This document shows positions 37,339 to 45,894 of a stretch of 64,000 nt of DNA, piece by piece. Below the pieces are notes generated by a model. The model did no database searches. It saw nothing but the letters and a program-made list of their open reading frames with translations, and had not been told where the DNA came from. The first letter of the stretch is position 1; each line of letters begins with the position of its first letter. This DNA is from Bradyrhizobium cenepequi (GTDB taxonomy: Bacteria > Pseudomonadota > Alphaproteobacteria > Rhizobiales > Xanthobacteraceae): positions 124,001-188,000 of the forward strand of contig NZ_JAGKJI010000005.1 in assembly GCF_020329485.1 (NCBI RefSeq), read 5' to 3'. The position numbers and the translations under genes were made by a program.

Positions 37339-38292
37339 TCAGGCCGAAGCGGCCAACGCATCCTTGGCGGCGGCGATATCGCCGGGCCCGCTGACGGAAA
37401 TCCCGACCGCGCCGTCGGCGATGCGCTTGACCAGACCGGTCAAGACCTTGCCAGCGCCGATCTCGAAGAAGCGCGTCACGCCATTGCTTGCCATATAGGC
37501 GACCGACTCGCGCCAGCGCACCGTGCCGGTGACCTGTTCGACCAGCCGGCGGCGGATCTCGTTGGGATCGGTGATGGCGCTCGCCAGCACGTTGGAGACC
37601 AACGGCGCAGCCGGCGCCTTGATGGTGATACCGGACAACGCCTCGGCCATGGCGTCAGCTGCTGGCTGCATCAACTTGCAATGGAAGGGAGCCGACACCG
37701 GTAGCAGCATCGCGCGTTTGGCGCCCCTGCTCTTGGCGATCTCGACCGCACGATCGACGGCGGCCTTGTCGCCGGAAACCACAACTTGTCCGCCGCCATT
37801 GTCATTGGCAGCCTGGCACACCTGGCCCTGGGCGGCCTCGTTGGCGACCGCCATCGCCGCTTCATAGTCTAGGCCGAGCAGCGCGGCCATGGCGCCGACG
37901 CCAACGGGCACCGCCTTCTGCATCGCTAGGCCACGGGTGCGCAGCAGGCGCGCGGTATCGCTGACGCTGAGGCTGCCGGCAGTGGCCAGCGCGGAATACT
38001 CGCCGAGCGAATGGCCCGCGACAAAGGCAGCGTCGCGACCGACCGAGAACCCGGCCTCGGTCTCCAGCACCCGCAGAGTCGCGACCGAGACCGCCATCAG
38101 CGCCGGCTGCGCATTCTCGGTGAGCTGCAGGGTTTCGGCCGGACCATCCCAGATGATCCCGGTCAGCTTCTCTCCCAGCGCGGCGTCGACCTCGTCGAAC
38201 ACCGCCCGGGCCACTGGAAAGGCATCGGCGAGGGCCTTGCCCATGCCGACCGCCTGCGACCCCTGCCCCGGAAAAGTGAATGCTGCCGTCAT
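37339..38292 (-). CDS. fabD: Malonyl-CoA:ACP transacylase
   Basis: Transfers malonyl from CoA to ACP for chain elongation. The 317-residue protein starts TAAFTFPGQGSQAVGMGKAL, has the nucleophile S95 in GHSLGEYSA and a catalytic histidine in APFHCKLM near 200. The ATG at 38292 has GGGAG upstream and is preferred over one that would add 8 residues. It opens the fabD-fabG-acpP-fabF cluster read toward mltG. Confidence 0.96.
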   Translation of the reverse strand: MTAAFTFPGQGSQAVGMGKALADAFPVARAVFDEVDAALGEKLTGIIWDGPAETLQLTENAQPALMAVSVATLRVLETEAGFSVGRDAAFVAGHSLGEYSALATAGSLSVSDTARLLRTRGLAMQKAVPVGVGAMAALLGLDYEAAMAVANEAAQGQVCQAANDNGGGQVVVSGDKAAVDRAVEIAKSRGAKRAMLLPVSAPFHCKLMQPAADAMAEALSGITIKAPAAPLVSNVLASAITDPNEIRRRLVEQVTGTVRWRESVAYMASNGVTRFFEIGAGKVLTGLVKRIADGAVGISVSGPGDIAAAKDALAASA

Positions 38293-38431
38293 GGCGCTCC
38301 CAACCTGTTTGGGCACGACCTCCGGGAAAGCTGACTTCCGCTCTCCGGATCATGCTCTGGACGGGCGCGTAAGACACTGTCCGGGGCTCAGATGTCAAGC
38401 CGCGTTGCGGCATTGGGACAAGGACTGTCCC

Positions 38432-39457
38432 CTAGAACCCGCCGGCCCTCTGGTCCGCGCCCGCTTCCGCGCCAGTCCTCGCCCGGCGTGCGCTGCTCAC
38501 CAATTGCCCCGGCCGATCCTCATGGTCCGGCTTCGCGGTCGCCAGTCTCAGCACCGCGAGATAACCTGGCTGCACCTCCATCTGGCCGGCATGCCGGCTT
38601 TCGCTGAGAATGCGGTGAACCCGTGGCAGGTTGTAGCACGGCACATAGAACAGCAGATGATGCTCGAGATGATAGTTCACGTTATAGGGGGCGATGAACA
38701 GTCGCTCGAGGAAGCCGGCGTGCGTGGTCCGGGTGTTGCGCAAGGGATCACCGCTATCGGGAACAACGGCGTGCTCGGCGATATTGCGGATCCGGGTGAT
38801 CACCATCATCCAGGTGAGCAGCGGAACCAGCCATAGCAGTGGATAAGCCCACCACACGCCGGCAGCCCCAAGCCCCGCAAACAGGAGCCCGTTGACGATG
38901 AACTGCGGCCCGAGCTTTTCCCAGAAATGCGCGGCGCGCCGCCGCCATGGCCATTGCTTTGGCCCGAGCGCATTGAGCAGTTGCGCCCTGCGCTGCTGAT
39001 AGCCGGTCTGACCGGTGATGTCGCGAATGAACTTGCGCCGGTAGCTCAGCTTGGTGATCGGAAACGGCGCCGACAGCACGAGGTCGGGATCATCCTCCTG
39101 CTGCGTCCGCGCGTGATGTTGCAGATGATAGCGGCGATAGGCCCGCGTCTCAGCAAAGATCGGATAGGCGCAGAACCATTGGCTCAATGTCAGGTTGGTC
39201 TTCTCGTCAGCGGAAAGGCATCCGTGCGCGCCGTCATGCATCAGGATTGCAAGCCCGAGCTGGCGCGAGCCGATGATCGCGACGGCGAGGAGATATGTCA
39301 GCGGATTGGGCCACCACGCCACCAGCGCGATCGCGCCAAATATCAGCGCCCAGGCATGCGCAATCAGTGCGATGCCCTTCAACGTTGAGCGCTGGCGGAC
39401 CGCGATCAACTGATCTTCGGTCAGGAAGTCGCGGGCACGGATCCGAAGCGCGGTCAT
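38432..39457 (-). CDS. Membrane fatty-acid desaturase
   Basis: Di-iron integral-membrane enzyme that introduces a double bond into acyl chains or related lipids. The 341-residue protein has the three histidine boxes: HDGAH at 74-78, HLQHH at 111-115 and HLEHH at 263-267, with hydrophobic segments at about 28-50, 52-72, 185-200 and 203-220. The gene overlaps the upstream TetR gene by 4 bp, so the pair is one transcript with autoregulated expression likely. Substrate may be a phospholipid acyl chain; sterol or carotenoid desaturases share these boxes but this one is of the fatty-acid type. Confidence 0.9.
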   Translation of the reverse strand: MTALRIRARDFLTEDQLIAVRQRSTLKGIALIAHAWALIFGAIALVAWWPNPLTYLLAVAIIGSRQLGLAILMHDGAHGCLSADEKTNLTLSQWFCAYPIFAETRAYRRYHLQHHARTQQEDDPDLVLSAPFPITKLSYRRKFIRDITGQTGYQQRRAQLLNALGPKQWPWRRRAAHFWEKLGPQFIVNGLLFAGLGAAGVWWAYPLLWLVPLLTWMMVITRIRNIAEHAVVPDSGDPLRNTRTTHAGFLERLFIAPYNVNYHLEHHLLFYVPCYNLPRVHRILSESRHAGQMEVQPGYLAVLRLATAKPDHEDRPGQLVSSARRARTGAEAGADQRAGGF

Positions 39458-40170
39458 GACGAAGCCTCCTCGTCGCGTGAGGTGGGAGTGGACGTGCTGG
39501 GATCGCCGACCAGGCGCAGGCGCCTGTTGTCGCCGTCGGATATGGCGGTGGCCTGCTCGCCCAGCACGCGCAGCATTTCGCTGCACAGTTCCTCCGCCGA
39601 GCGGCCCATCGCATAGCCTTCGAGGATGACACCGATCGCAACCGCCCAGAACCGCCGCGAGGTCGCAGCGGGATCGCGCAGCGTGCGCCAGCCGTGCCGC
39701 TCGATCTGCCCCGCATAGGCGCGCAGCCCTTCGCTGTGCAGTCGCTCGATGGTGCGCTCCACCAGCGGCGCCAGATCCTGCCGGCGTCGCGTCAGGGTCA
39801 GCGCTTCCGCAAAGAAGGCGACCGAATCGGTCGCCGTTACCGTCTCGACCAGCGCCCGCGTGTAGTCCCGCGGTGTCTCTGCCCGCAGTGCAGCCTCCTC
39901 CGCCGCACGCGCCACATAGAGCATGTCGCGGCAGGCGGCCTCGACGAAGAGCGCTTCCTTGGTGCGGAAGTAGTAGGTGATTTGGCTCGGAAAGGCGTCC
40001 GCAGCCGCAGCGATATCGGTGATCGAGGCGCCGGCGAGCCCCTGTTCCTTGAACAAGCGGCTTGCGGCGTCGAGCAGCAACGAACGCATCTTGCGCCCGG
40101 CCGCACGCGTGGCTCGGACGGCATGTCTTGGATCGCTGGCCGACGATTCGGAAGTCGGTCTGGCCGCCAT
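39454..40170 (-). CDS. TetR-family regulator of the desaturase
   Basis: Probable repressor. The 238-residue protein has the N-terminal TetR helix-turn-helix with ITDIAAAADAFPSQITYYF at about 50-68 followed by a helical ligand-binding domain. The ATG at 40170 is 14 nt from a near-palindromic sequence at 40184-40214 that may be its operator. It overlaps the desaturase start by 4 bp. The layout resembles other TetR-desaturase pairs (for example DesT in Pseudomonas), where the regulator senses acyl-CoA; that is an analogy, not shown here. Confidence 0.85.
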   Translation of the reverse strand: MAARPTSESSASDPRHAVRATRAAGRKMRSLLLDAASRLFKEQGLAGASITDIAAAADAFPSQITYYFRTKEALFVEAACRDMLYVARAAEEAALRAETPRDYTRALVETVTATDSVAFFAEALTLTRRRQDLAPLVERTIERLHSEGLRAYAGQIERHGWRTLRDPAATSRRFWAVAIGVILEGYAMGRSAEELCSEMLRVLGEQATAISDGDNRRLRLVGDPSTSTPTSRDEEASS

Positions 40171-40183
40171 TGGACGTCTCCGT

Positions 40184-40214
40184 GATTTATTTGTATGATA
40201 TACAAACAAATAAA
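40184..40214. promoter_or_regulatory. Candidate TetR operator
   Basis: A core palindrome TTTGTAT-GAT-ATACAAA lies at 40190-40206, extended to GATTTATTTGTAT and ATACAAACAAATAAATC with a 4-nt offset in the right arm. It is just upstream of the TetR-desaturase start and AT-rich in an otherwise GC-rich region. Confidence 0.7.
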
Positions 40215-40288
40215 TCAAGACCGAACTGGACGAACCGATCCGGTCGCAGATAGCCCTGCCAATGCGCCAAAAACCTCGCCCGGCAACC

Positions 40289-40316
40289 TTGCCAAGACGC
40301 GCAAAATCCTTATAAA
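40289..40316 (+). promoter_or_regulatory. Possible promoter of the rpsF operon
   Basis: TTGCCA (40289-40294) and TATAAA (40311-40316) are separated by 16 nt. The predicted leader to rpsF is about 185 nt long, in keeping with leader-based control of ribosomal protein operons, which I cannot show. Confidence 0.4.
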
Positions 40317-40508
40317 GCCCGCCATCCGTGGTCCCTGGCCGGGAGCTGAACGGACGGTCTCAGCAATCTCACTCGTTGATTTTGATGTGGCAGGGCCAGT
40401 CGGCCCGTCGTCCCGTGCTTCCGCCTTCTGAGCAACGTCGAGTCCTTTCCGAAGGTCTCGAAGGGCTTGTCGCCGGGAACCGCGCCAACGACTTTAGAAA
40501 GGACATCC

Positions 40509-40982
40509 ATGCCTCTTTACGAGCATGTTTTTCTCGCGCGCCAGGACGCGAGCACCCAGCAGGTTGACGAGTTGACCGCGCAGATGACCGGCATCGTCGA
40601 ACAGGCGGGCGGCAAGGTCACCAAGACCGAGAGCTGGGGCGTGCGCTCCCTCACCTACCGCATGAACAAGAACCGCAAGGCGCATTTCGTGTTGATGAAC
40701 CTCGACGCGCCGTCTTCCGCGATCAGCGAGATCGAGCGGCAGGAGCGGATCAGCGAGGACGTCATCCGCTATCTTACCGTGCGTGTCGAGGAACTCGAGG
40801 AAGGTCCGTCGGCGATGATGCGCAAGGCCGACCGTGACCGTGAGCGCGATGATCGCGGCGGCTTCCGCGGTGACCGCGAGGGCGGCGGCTTCCGTGGCGA
40901 TCGCGACGGCGGCGGCTTCCGGGGCGACCGTGGCCCGCGCCGGCCGCGTGACGAAGAAGCAGCAGCAGCGACCGAGGAGTAA
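40509..40982 (+). CDS. rpsF: 30S ribosomal protein S6
   Basis: Small-subunit protein that pairs with S18 on the platform of the 30S particle. The 157-residue protein has the S6 core over about 1-100 ([20 protein letters not shown], then [20 protein letters not shown]). It carries a C-terminal extension of about 55 residues rich in Gly, Arg and Asp with repeated GGFRGDR units, ending with acidic residues. Such long tails are known in alphaproteobacterial S6. The ATG at 40509 has AAAGGA upstream. It is co-transcribed with rpsR, 5 nt apart. Confidence 0.96.
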   Translation: MPLYEHVFLARQDASTQQVDELTAQMTGIVEQAGGKVTKTESWGVRSLTYRMNKNRKAHFVLMNLDAPSSAISEIERQERISEDVIRYLTVRVEELEEGPSAMMRKADRDRERDDRGGFRGDREGGGFRGDRDGGGFRGDRGPRRPRDEEAAAATEE

Positions 40983-40987
40983 GAATC

Positions 40988-41227
40988 ATGGCCGAAGCCG
41001 GTGCCCGCCGTCCATTTTTCCGTCGCCGCAAGTCCTGCCCGTTCACGGGTCCGAATGCGCCGAAGATCGACTACAAGGATTCCAAGCTGCTGATGCGTTA
41101 TGTTTCCGAGCGCGGCAAGATCGTGCCGAGCCGCATCACGGCCGTGTCCGCCAAGAAGCAGCGTGAACTCGCCCGCGCCATCAAGCGCGCACGCTTCCTC
41201 GGCCTCTTGCCCTACGTGATTCGCTAA
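40988..41227 (+). CDS. rpsR: 30S ribosomal protein S18
   Basis: Binds S6 and the 30S platform. The 79-residue protein has the [18 protein letters not shown]-terminal region and the C-terminal basic [15 protein letters not shown] signature. It lies between rpsF and the DUF2232 gene, the normal order. A perfect 10-bp stem follows at 41235-41263. Confidence 0.97.
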   Translation: MAEAGARRPFFRRRKSCPFTGPNAPKIDYKDSKLLMRYVSERGKIVPSRITAVSAKKQRELARAIKRARFLGLLPYVIR

Positions 41228-41234
41228 TCGATCG

Positions 41235-41263
41235 GGTCCGCAGCACCTCGCGCGCTGCGGACC
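41235..41263 (+). terminator. Hairpin between rpsR and the DUF2232 gene
   Basis: GGTCCGCAGC (41235-41244) and GCTGCGGACC (41254-41263) form a 10-bp stem followed by ATTTACT. It may attenuate transcription into the downstream genes, or stabilise the rpsR message. Confidence 0.4.
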
Positions 41264-41354
41264 ATTTACTCATAAGGCTTCCGGGTCGTCCGGTCGCCGA
41301 TGGTTGGGGTTCTCGAGCAGAACCCCTAACCGCTCGAAAGGAGCGGGACAGCTG

Positions 41355-42326
41355 ATGATCGCGACGTTGTTGATTGCTATCGCTGCCGGCTGCACGTCGG
41401 CGTTGATGTTCGCCTCGCTGGTTTCGGGCGCGCTGATCTCGCTATTGCTGTTTTGGCTGGCGCCGCTGCCATTGATGATGGCCGGGCTCGGCTGGGGTCC
41501 CCTCACCGCAAGCGTTGGCGGGATTGCGGCCGCGCTGGGGCTCGGCGCGATCTTCGGCCTGCCCTATTGCATCACCTTCGTCATCATGGTTGCGCTGCCG
41601 GCCTGGTGGCTCGGGCACCTCGCGCTGTTGGGACGCCCGATTGCCGACCCGAACCCGGATAGCGGACCTGCGCCGTCGTCCGCCAAACTCGAATGGTATC
41701 CAGTCGGCCGCAACCTGCTGTGGATCGCGGGCTTTGCCGTGCTCACCACGATGGCGGCCCTGCTCACGCTGGGCACCGACGCCGCCGGCATCGCGGCCGC
41801 CATGAAACGCGGCTTGATGCGGGTTCTGGACTCGCGGACGGTGACGGCGAACGGCGATATGGAACGCGTGGTCGACGCAATGGTGGCGGTCGCGCCGCTC
41901 GCCGCGGTCATCGTCACGATGATATCGCTGACGATCAATCTCTGGCTGGCTGCCCTGATCACGGCGACCTCGGGCCGCCTGCGACGTCCATGGCCCGACC
42001 TGCGGGCCACGGCGCTGCCGGCGATGACACTGGTGGCCTCGTGCGTCGCCATCGCCCTCTGCTTCACCAGCGGACTATTGGCCATCCTCGCACAGGTCAT
42101 AACCACCGCCCTCATGGTGGCTTATGCGCTCACCGGTTTTGCCGTCCTGCACACGGTAACGCAATCGCTCAATAGCCGCGCATTCTGGCTGAGCTGCGCC
42201 TATGTCGTGGTCGTGATCTTCACCTGGCCTGTGGTGGCGATGGTGATGCTCGGGATAGCGGATGCGCTGTTCGGATTGCGCCAACGCTATCTGCGGAGCA
42301 GGCCGCCACCGCTCCCTGCATCCTGA
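41355..42326 (+). CDS. DUF2232 family membrane protein
   Basis: Predicted integral membrane protein of 323 residues with about eight hydrophobic segments and the general DUF2232 arrangement. The ATG at 41355 follows AAAGGAG by 12 nt; an upstream frame starting at 41304 adds 17 residues with no good ribosome-binding site. It is placed between rpsR and rplI, a conserved position in alphaproteobacteria, suggesting a link to growth, but no reaction is known. The motif ADPNPDSGPAPSSAKLEWYP is a soluble loop near 100-120. Confidence 0.8.
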   Translation: MIATLLIAIAAGCTSALMFASLVSGALISLLLFWLAPLPLMMAGLGWGPLTASVGGIAAALGLGAIFGLPYCITFVIMVALPAWWLGHLALLGRPIADPNPDSGPAPSSAKLEWYPVGRNLLWIAGFAVLTTMAALLTLGTDAAGIAAAMKRGLMRVLDSRTVTANGDMERVVDAMVAVAPLAAVIVTMISLTINLWLAALITATSGRLRRPWPDLRATALPAMTLVASCVAIALCFTSGLLAILAQVITTALMVAYALTGFAVLHTVTQSLNSRAFWLSCAYVVVVIFTWPVVAMVMLGIADALFGLRQRYLRSRPPPLPAS

Positions 42327-42367
42327 ACTCAACCGATCACCCAAACCAAGATTGAAGGAGAATCAAT

Positions 42368-42970
42368 ATGGAAGTCATTCTTTTGGAACGTGTCGCCAAG
42401 CTCGGTCAGATGGGCGAGGTCGTGAAGGTGCGCGACGGCTTTGCGCGTAATTTCCTCTTGAAGCGCGGCAAGGCGCTGCGGGCCACCGCCGATAACCGCG
42501 CCAAGTTCGAGGGCATGAAGGCCGACCTCGAGGCAAACAACATCAAGGCTAAGTCCGAAGCCGGCAAGGTTGCCGAGAAGATCGACGGCCGCGAGATCGT
42601 GATCATTCGCCAGGCCTCCGAAAGCGGTCAGCTGTTCGGCTCGGTCTCGGTGCGCGACATCGTCGCCGCGCTGGCGACCGACGGCATTATTGTCAGCCGG
42701 CCGCAAGTCTGGCTGGACTCGCCGATCAAAGTCATCGGCCAGCAGAAGGTGACGATCGCCGTCCACCCCGAGGTCGAGACCAGCGTCACCATCATCATCG
42801 CGCGAAGCGCTGACGAGGCCGAGCGCATCAAGCGCGGCGAAGACATCTCGACCCGCCAGGAAGACCAGGACGCCGCAGCCGAGGCCCTTGCCGCCGCCGG
42901 CGAGTTCTTCGATCCGGAAGCGCAGCACGAGGAGCCGGCGGAGCCGGCACCGGCTGCCGAGGAGAAATAA
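42368..42970 (+). CDS. rplI: 50S ribosomal protein L9
   Basis: Binds 23S rRNA near the L1 stalk base. The N-terminal domain [20 protein letters not shown] and the connecting helix then [17 protein letters not shown] are typical. The protein is 200 residues, about 50 longer than E. coli L9; the extra part is an acidic, Ala and Glu-rich C-terminal tail ([20 protein letters not shown] and more), usual in alphaproteobacteria. A strong terminator follows, closing the rpsF operon. Confidence 0.96.
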   Translation: MEVILLERVAKLGQMGEVVKVRDGFARNFLLKRGKALRATADNRAKFEGMKADLEANNIKAKSEAGKVAEKIDGREIVIIRQASESGQLFGSVSVRDIVAALATDGIIVSRPQVWLDSPIKVIGQQKVTIAVHPEVETSVTIIIARSADEAERIKRGEDISTRQEDQDAAAEALAAAGEFFDPEAQHEEPAEPAPAAEEK

Positions 42971-42991
42971 GCCTCTATTTACGGCAAGACA

Positions 42992-43020
42992 AAAGCCCGG
43001 CCTCGATCAGGCCGGGCTTT
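42992..43020 (+). terminator. Terminator after rplI
   Basis: AAAGCCCGGCCT (42992-43003) pairs with AGGCCGGGCTTT (43009-43020) across a 5-nt loop. It can act in both directions and separates rplI from the convergent cytochrome gene. Confidence 0.9.
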
Positions 43021-43136
43021 CGGATCGGGGCTGCCGCCCTTGAACAGGTCTGCCGCGGAACTGCGTTTTTATCGCGAGGTCGGAGGTTTCGGCGAGCTGG
43101 TCGGCGCAGCCGACCTGGAAGGCGACGTGGACGCCG

Positions 43137-44063
43137 TCACTGCTGAGTTGCAGGCGGCGCCGGAGCAGCAGCGGACGGGTTTCCCGACGGCTCAGGCGCG
43201 CTCGGAGCTGCAGCAGGCGACGCGGGCGTGGTCGGCGGAGCAGGCGTCAGCTCGCCGCCGCCGTTCTCCTTCGGCGCATCCACCCTGGCCGTATCCGGCT
43301 TGCTCTCCGAAGCAGGCTTGGCGCTTTCGGATGGCTTGTCGACGTCGCCCTTGCTGCCGTCGACCTTGCCAGCGTCGATCTTGGCGGCATCGTCTTTCGG
43401 CGTCGCGTCCGTGGCCGGCTCGGATTGCTTAGCAGGCTCAGGCTTGATTTCCTCGCTGGGCTTACCCCGCTTGCCCAGCTTCTGCTTTGCACCCGGCTTA
43501 GGCTCGGTGGCCTGCTCCAGGTCGGCCGCGTCAGGAGCCGCCTCGCTCGGCCGCGGTGACCGCTTGGAATTGCGCTTGTGCCGCCTGCCCTCGCCTTGTG
43601 GGTTGAGGCCGTCGGCGTCGGGCTTGGCGGCCTGCTGCGCATCGGGTGCAGGCTCAGGCGTACTCCACGGGAACAAGAATCTGCGGCTGGGCCGCTCCGG
43701 TTCCGGAGGATTGGCCGGGCGCGCGGCTTCCTGGTGCTTCGCATCCTTGCCGTGCTTGGCCTGATCCTGCCGGCCCTGATGTCGCGTATCGGAGGCGCCG
43801 TTGGAAACGAGGTAGGACGCAAGCAGCGAGGCCATATCGCTGCTGGTGGTGTAGTGCTGACGGAGGAACCCCGGCAGCCCCGAAGCGCTGACGCTCTTGA
43901 GCAGGCCGCGCGCGGACTTGTGGCAGGCGCTGCAGGTACCGGCAAAGATCTGCGAGGGACTTTTGCCTGCCTCAAGGTTGGTCGGCTGGGCGTGCGCCGA
44001 GTTGGCCGCAACGCCGGCGACAAGAACAATCACCGTCGCGAAAATGAGCGCTCGGCCCGACAT
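43137..44063 (-). CDS. c-type cytochrome domain protein with long disordered tail
   Basis: Exported haem protein. The 308-residue sequence has a signal peptide (cleavage near AHAQ, residue 25), a CXXCH haem-binding motif at 44-48 (CSACH) and a possible distal methionine at M77. This is a mini cytochrome of about 70 residues. The rest, about 220 residues, is Pro, Ala, Glu and Lys-rich and probably unstructured. The proline-rich tail could anchor it near peptidoglycan. After the TGA stop, the next reading frame encodes VTASTSPSRSAAPTSSPKP with similar composition, so the gene end might be frameshifted. No electron-transfer partner is adjacent. Confidence 0.7.
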   Translation of the reverse strand: MSGRALIFATVIVLVAGVAANSAHAQPTNLEAGKSPSQIFAGTCSACHKSARGLLKSVSASGLPGFLRQHYTTSSDMASLLASYLVSNGASDTRHQGRQDQAKHGKDAKHQEAARPANPPEPERPSRRFLFPWSTPEPAPDAQQAAKPDADGLNPQGEGRRHKRNSKRSPRPSEAAPDAADLEQATEPKPGAKQKLGKRGKPSEEIKPEPAKQSEPATDATPKDDAAKIDAGKVDGSKGDVDKPSESAKPASESKPDTARVDAPKENGGGELTPAPPTTPASPAAAPSAPEPSGNPSAAAPAPPATQQ

Positions 44064-44261
44064 CCCCCATTCTCCTGATCCTGGAAGCGCCTCCGGCCCT
44101 GCTCGACCCGGTCGCGGCGGGCTTCTTTTAGCCGATTATCGGGCGAATGGAAGCACAGTTGTGACGCATCCACGCAATTGTCACATTCGGGAATATCCGC
44201 TTTGACTACAACGCAATAGCGCTTCCCCCCGATCACACCTATCGTGATGTTGACTCACATT

Positions 44262-44286
44262 GGAACCATTTGTTCCACTGCGCGTC
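44262..44286 (+). promoter_or_regulatory. Possible EcfG-type promoter of cfa
   Basis: GGAAC (44262-44266) and CGTC (44283-44286) are separated by 16 nt and lie about 32 nt before the cfa ATG, as expected for a general-stress sigma-factor promoter (consensus GGAAC-N16/17-CGTT). The last base differs. Confidence 0.35.
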
Positions 44287-44317
44287 AGGGGTAACGGCCG
44301 GTCGCTATGGTGGTTCG

Positions 44318-45568
44318 ATGGACCGTTTGTTGCGTTATTTCTTGGGGCAGTTCATTCGCCGTGGCGCGCTTACGGTCACGACCGCAAGCGGAGCGAAGAT
44401 AACCTGCGGCGACCGCGCCACGCAGCCGGTCTCGGTGCGGTTCATGACCGCAGCTGCGGAGCGACGTGTGTTGCTCGATCCCGAACTCAGTCTCGGCGAA
44501 GCCTACATGGATGGCAGCTTCGTCGTCGAGAATGGCTCGATTGCGGATGCGCTTGCGATCCTGATGGATCAGCCGGACATGCTGCCGCGCTGGGCCAAGC
44601 CGCAATGGTTCCTGCGCTACCTCGGAAGGCACCTTTGGCAATTCAATCTGCGCGGCCGGTCGCGGCGCAACGTCGCTCACCACTATGACCTCGACGGCCG
44701 GCTCTATTCCCTCTTCCTCGACGCCGACAAGCAATATAGCTGCGCCTATTTCGAGACGCCGGATGCGACGCTGGATGACGCCCAGCTCGCCAAGAAGCGC
44801 CATCTTGCCGCCAAGCTCGTGGTGCGGCCGGGCCAGCGCGTGCTTGATATCGGTTCCGGCTGGGGCGGGCTTGGCCTCTACCTCGCCGAAATGACGGGCG
44901 CCGACGTCACCGGCGTCACGCTCTCCACCGAGCAGCTCCAGGTCTCGAACGCGCGGGCAGCGGAGAAGAACCTGTCGCAGTCGGCGCGCTTCCTGCTCCA
45001 GGACTATCGCGACATCCCCGGCCCGTTTGACCGCATCGTCTCGGTCGGCATGTTCGAACATGTGGGCGTCGACTTCTACGAAACCTATTTCCGCCGCTGC
45101 GCCGAACTGCTGACCGACGACGGCGTAATGGTGCTGCACTCGATCGGCCGGTCCACGGGGCCTGACGTGACGAGCCCCTGGATCGAGAAGTACATCTTCC
45201 CCGGCGGCTATATCCCGGCGCTCTCCGAAGTCATGCCCGCGATCGAGAAGGCCGGGCTCCTGGTCTGCGACATGGAGATCCTCCGCCTGCACTACGCGGA
45301 GACCTTGAAGGCCTGGCGCGAGCGCTTTATGGCGCGGCGCGAAGAAGCCGTCCGCCTTTATGACGAGCGGTTTGCGCGGATGTGGGAGTTCTACCTGGCG
45401 GCGTCCGAAATGTCGTTCCGCAAGCAGAACATGATGAACTTCCAGCTCCAGCTCACCAAGCGGCAGGGCGTCGTGCCGATCACGCGCGACTATATCGGCC
45501 AGGAAGAGGCCAGGTTGCGCGGACTCGAGCAGCGCGCGCGGCCGCGGCTGCAACTGGCTGGCGAATAA
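44318..45568 (+). CDS. cfa: Cyclopropane-fatty-acyl-phospholipid synthase
   Basis: SAM-dependent enzyme that converts unsaturated acyl chains of phospholipids into cyclopropane acids, typically in stress or stationary phase. The 416-residue protein has the N-terminal lipid-binding part with LDPELSLGEAYMDGSFVVEN and the methyltransferase domain with SAM motif VLDIGSGWGGLGLYLAE near 176-192, then QDYRDIPGPFDRIVSVGMFE, EHVG and an essential RKQNMMNFQLQL-type end. The ATG at 44318 fits the family N-terminus; an upstream TTG would add 16 residues. It is monocistronic. Confidence 0.95.
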   Translation: MDRLLRYFLGQFIRRGALTVTTASGAKITCGDRATQPVSVRFMTAAAERRVLLDPELSLGEAYMDGSFVVENGSIADALAILMDQPDMLPRWAKPQWFLRYLGRHLWQFNLRGRSRRNVAHHYDLDGRLYSLFLDADKQYSCAYFETPDATLDDAQLAKKRHLAAKLVVRPGQRVLDIGSGWGGLGLYLAEMTGADVTGVTLSTEQLQVSNARAAEKNLSQSARFLLQDYRDIPGPFDRIVSVGMFEHVGVDFYETYFRRCAELLTDDGVMVLHSIGRSTGPDVTSPWIEKYIFPGGYIPALSEVMPAIEKAGLLVCDMEILRLHYAETLKAWRERFMARREEAVRLYDERFARMWEFYLAASEMSFRKQNMMNFQLQLTKRQGVVPITRDYIGQEEARLRGLEQRARPRLQLAGE

Positions 45569-45570
45569 GT

Positions 45571-45777
45571 TCAATTGCGGAAGCTGAAGACCGAGCCGTA
45601 ACAGGGAGAGAGTACGGCCGGACGCGCGAGCTGCGCCTCGACGGCGGCGAGCACATGCTTGTCGCAGGGAACATTGCGGATTTCCGGGCGCGATGTCTCT
45701 TCCATGGCGTCGATCAGCATCGACAGCCACCGCCGGTCGCCCTGTTCCGATTGTCGGATATGAAACCGCTGGCTCAT
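45571..45777 (-). CDS. Small hypothetical protein (68 residues)
   Basis: The frame encodes SQRFHIRQSEQGDRRWLSML and IDAMEETSRPEIRNVP, ending in GSVFSFRN, with two cysteines (about C38 and C59). It is charged and soluble, with no motif known to me. Its stop lies 3 nt from the end of cfa on the other strand. A weak GGAAC-N16-GGTT pattern lies upstream on the same strand. The protein-like composition supports it, but the ribosome-binding site is weak. Confidence 0.5.
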   Translation of the reverse strand: MSQRFHIRQSEQGDRRWLSMLIDAMEETSRPEIRNVPCDKHVLAAVEAQLARPAVLSPCYGSVFSFRN

Positions 45778-45894
45778 CGCTTTAACTAACCCGAAACCCT
45801 TTGGTCCGTTCCCGCCTACCCTGCCGCAATAAAAATCATTCCCATGTGATCTGGTTCACAAGGTGGAGGGGCGGTTTGGGCGTAGATCACCGCC

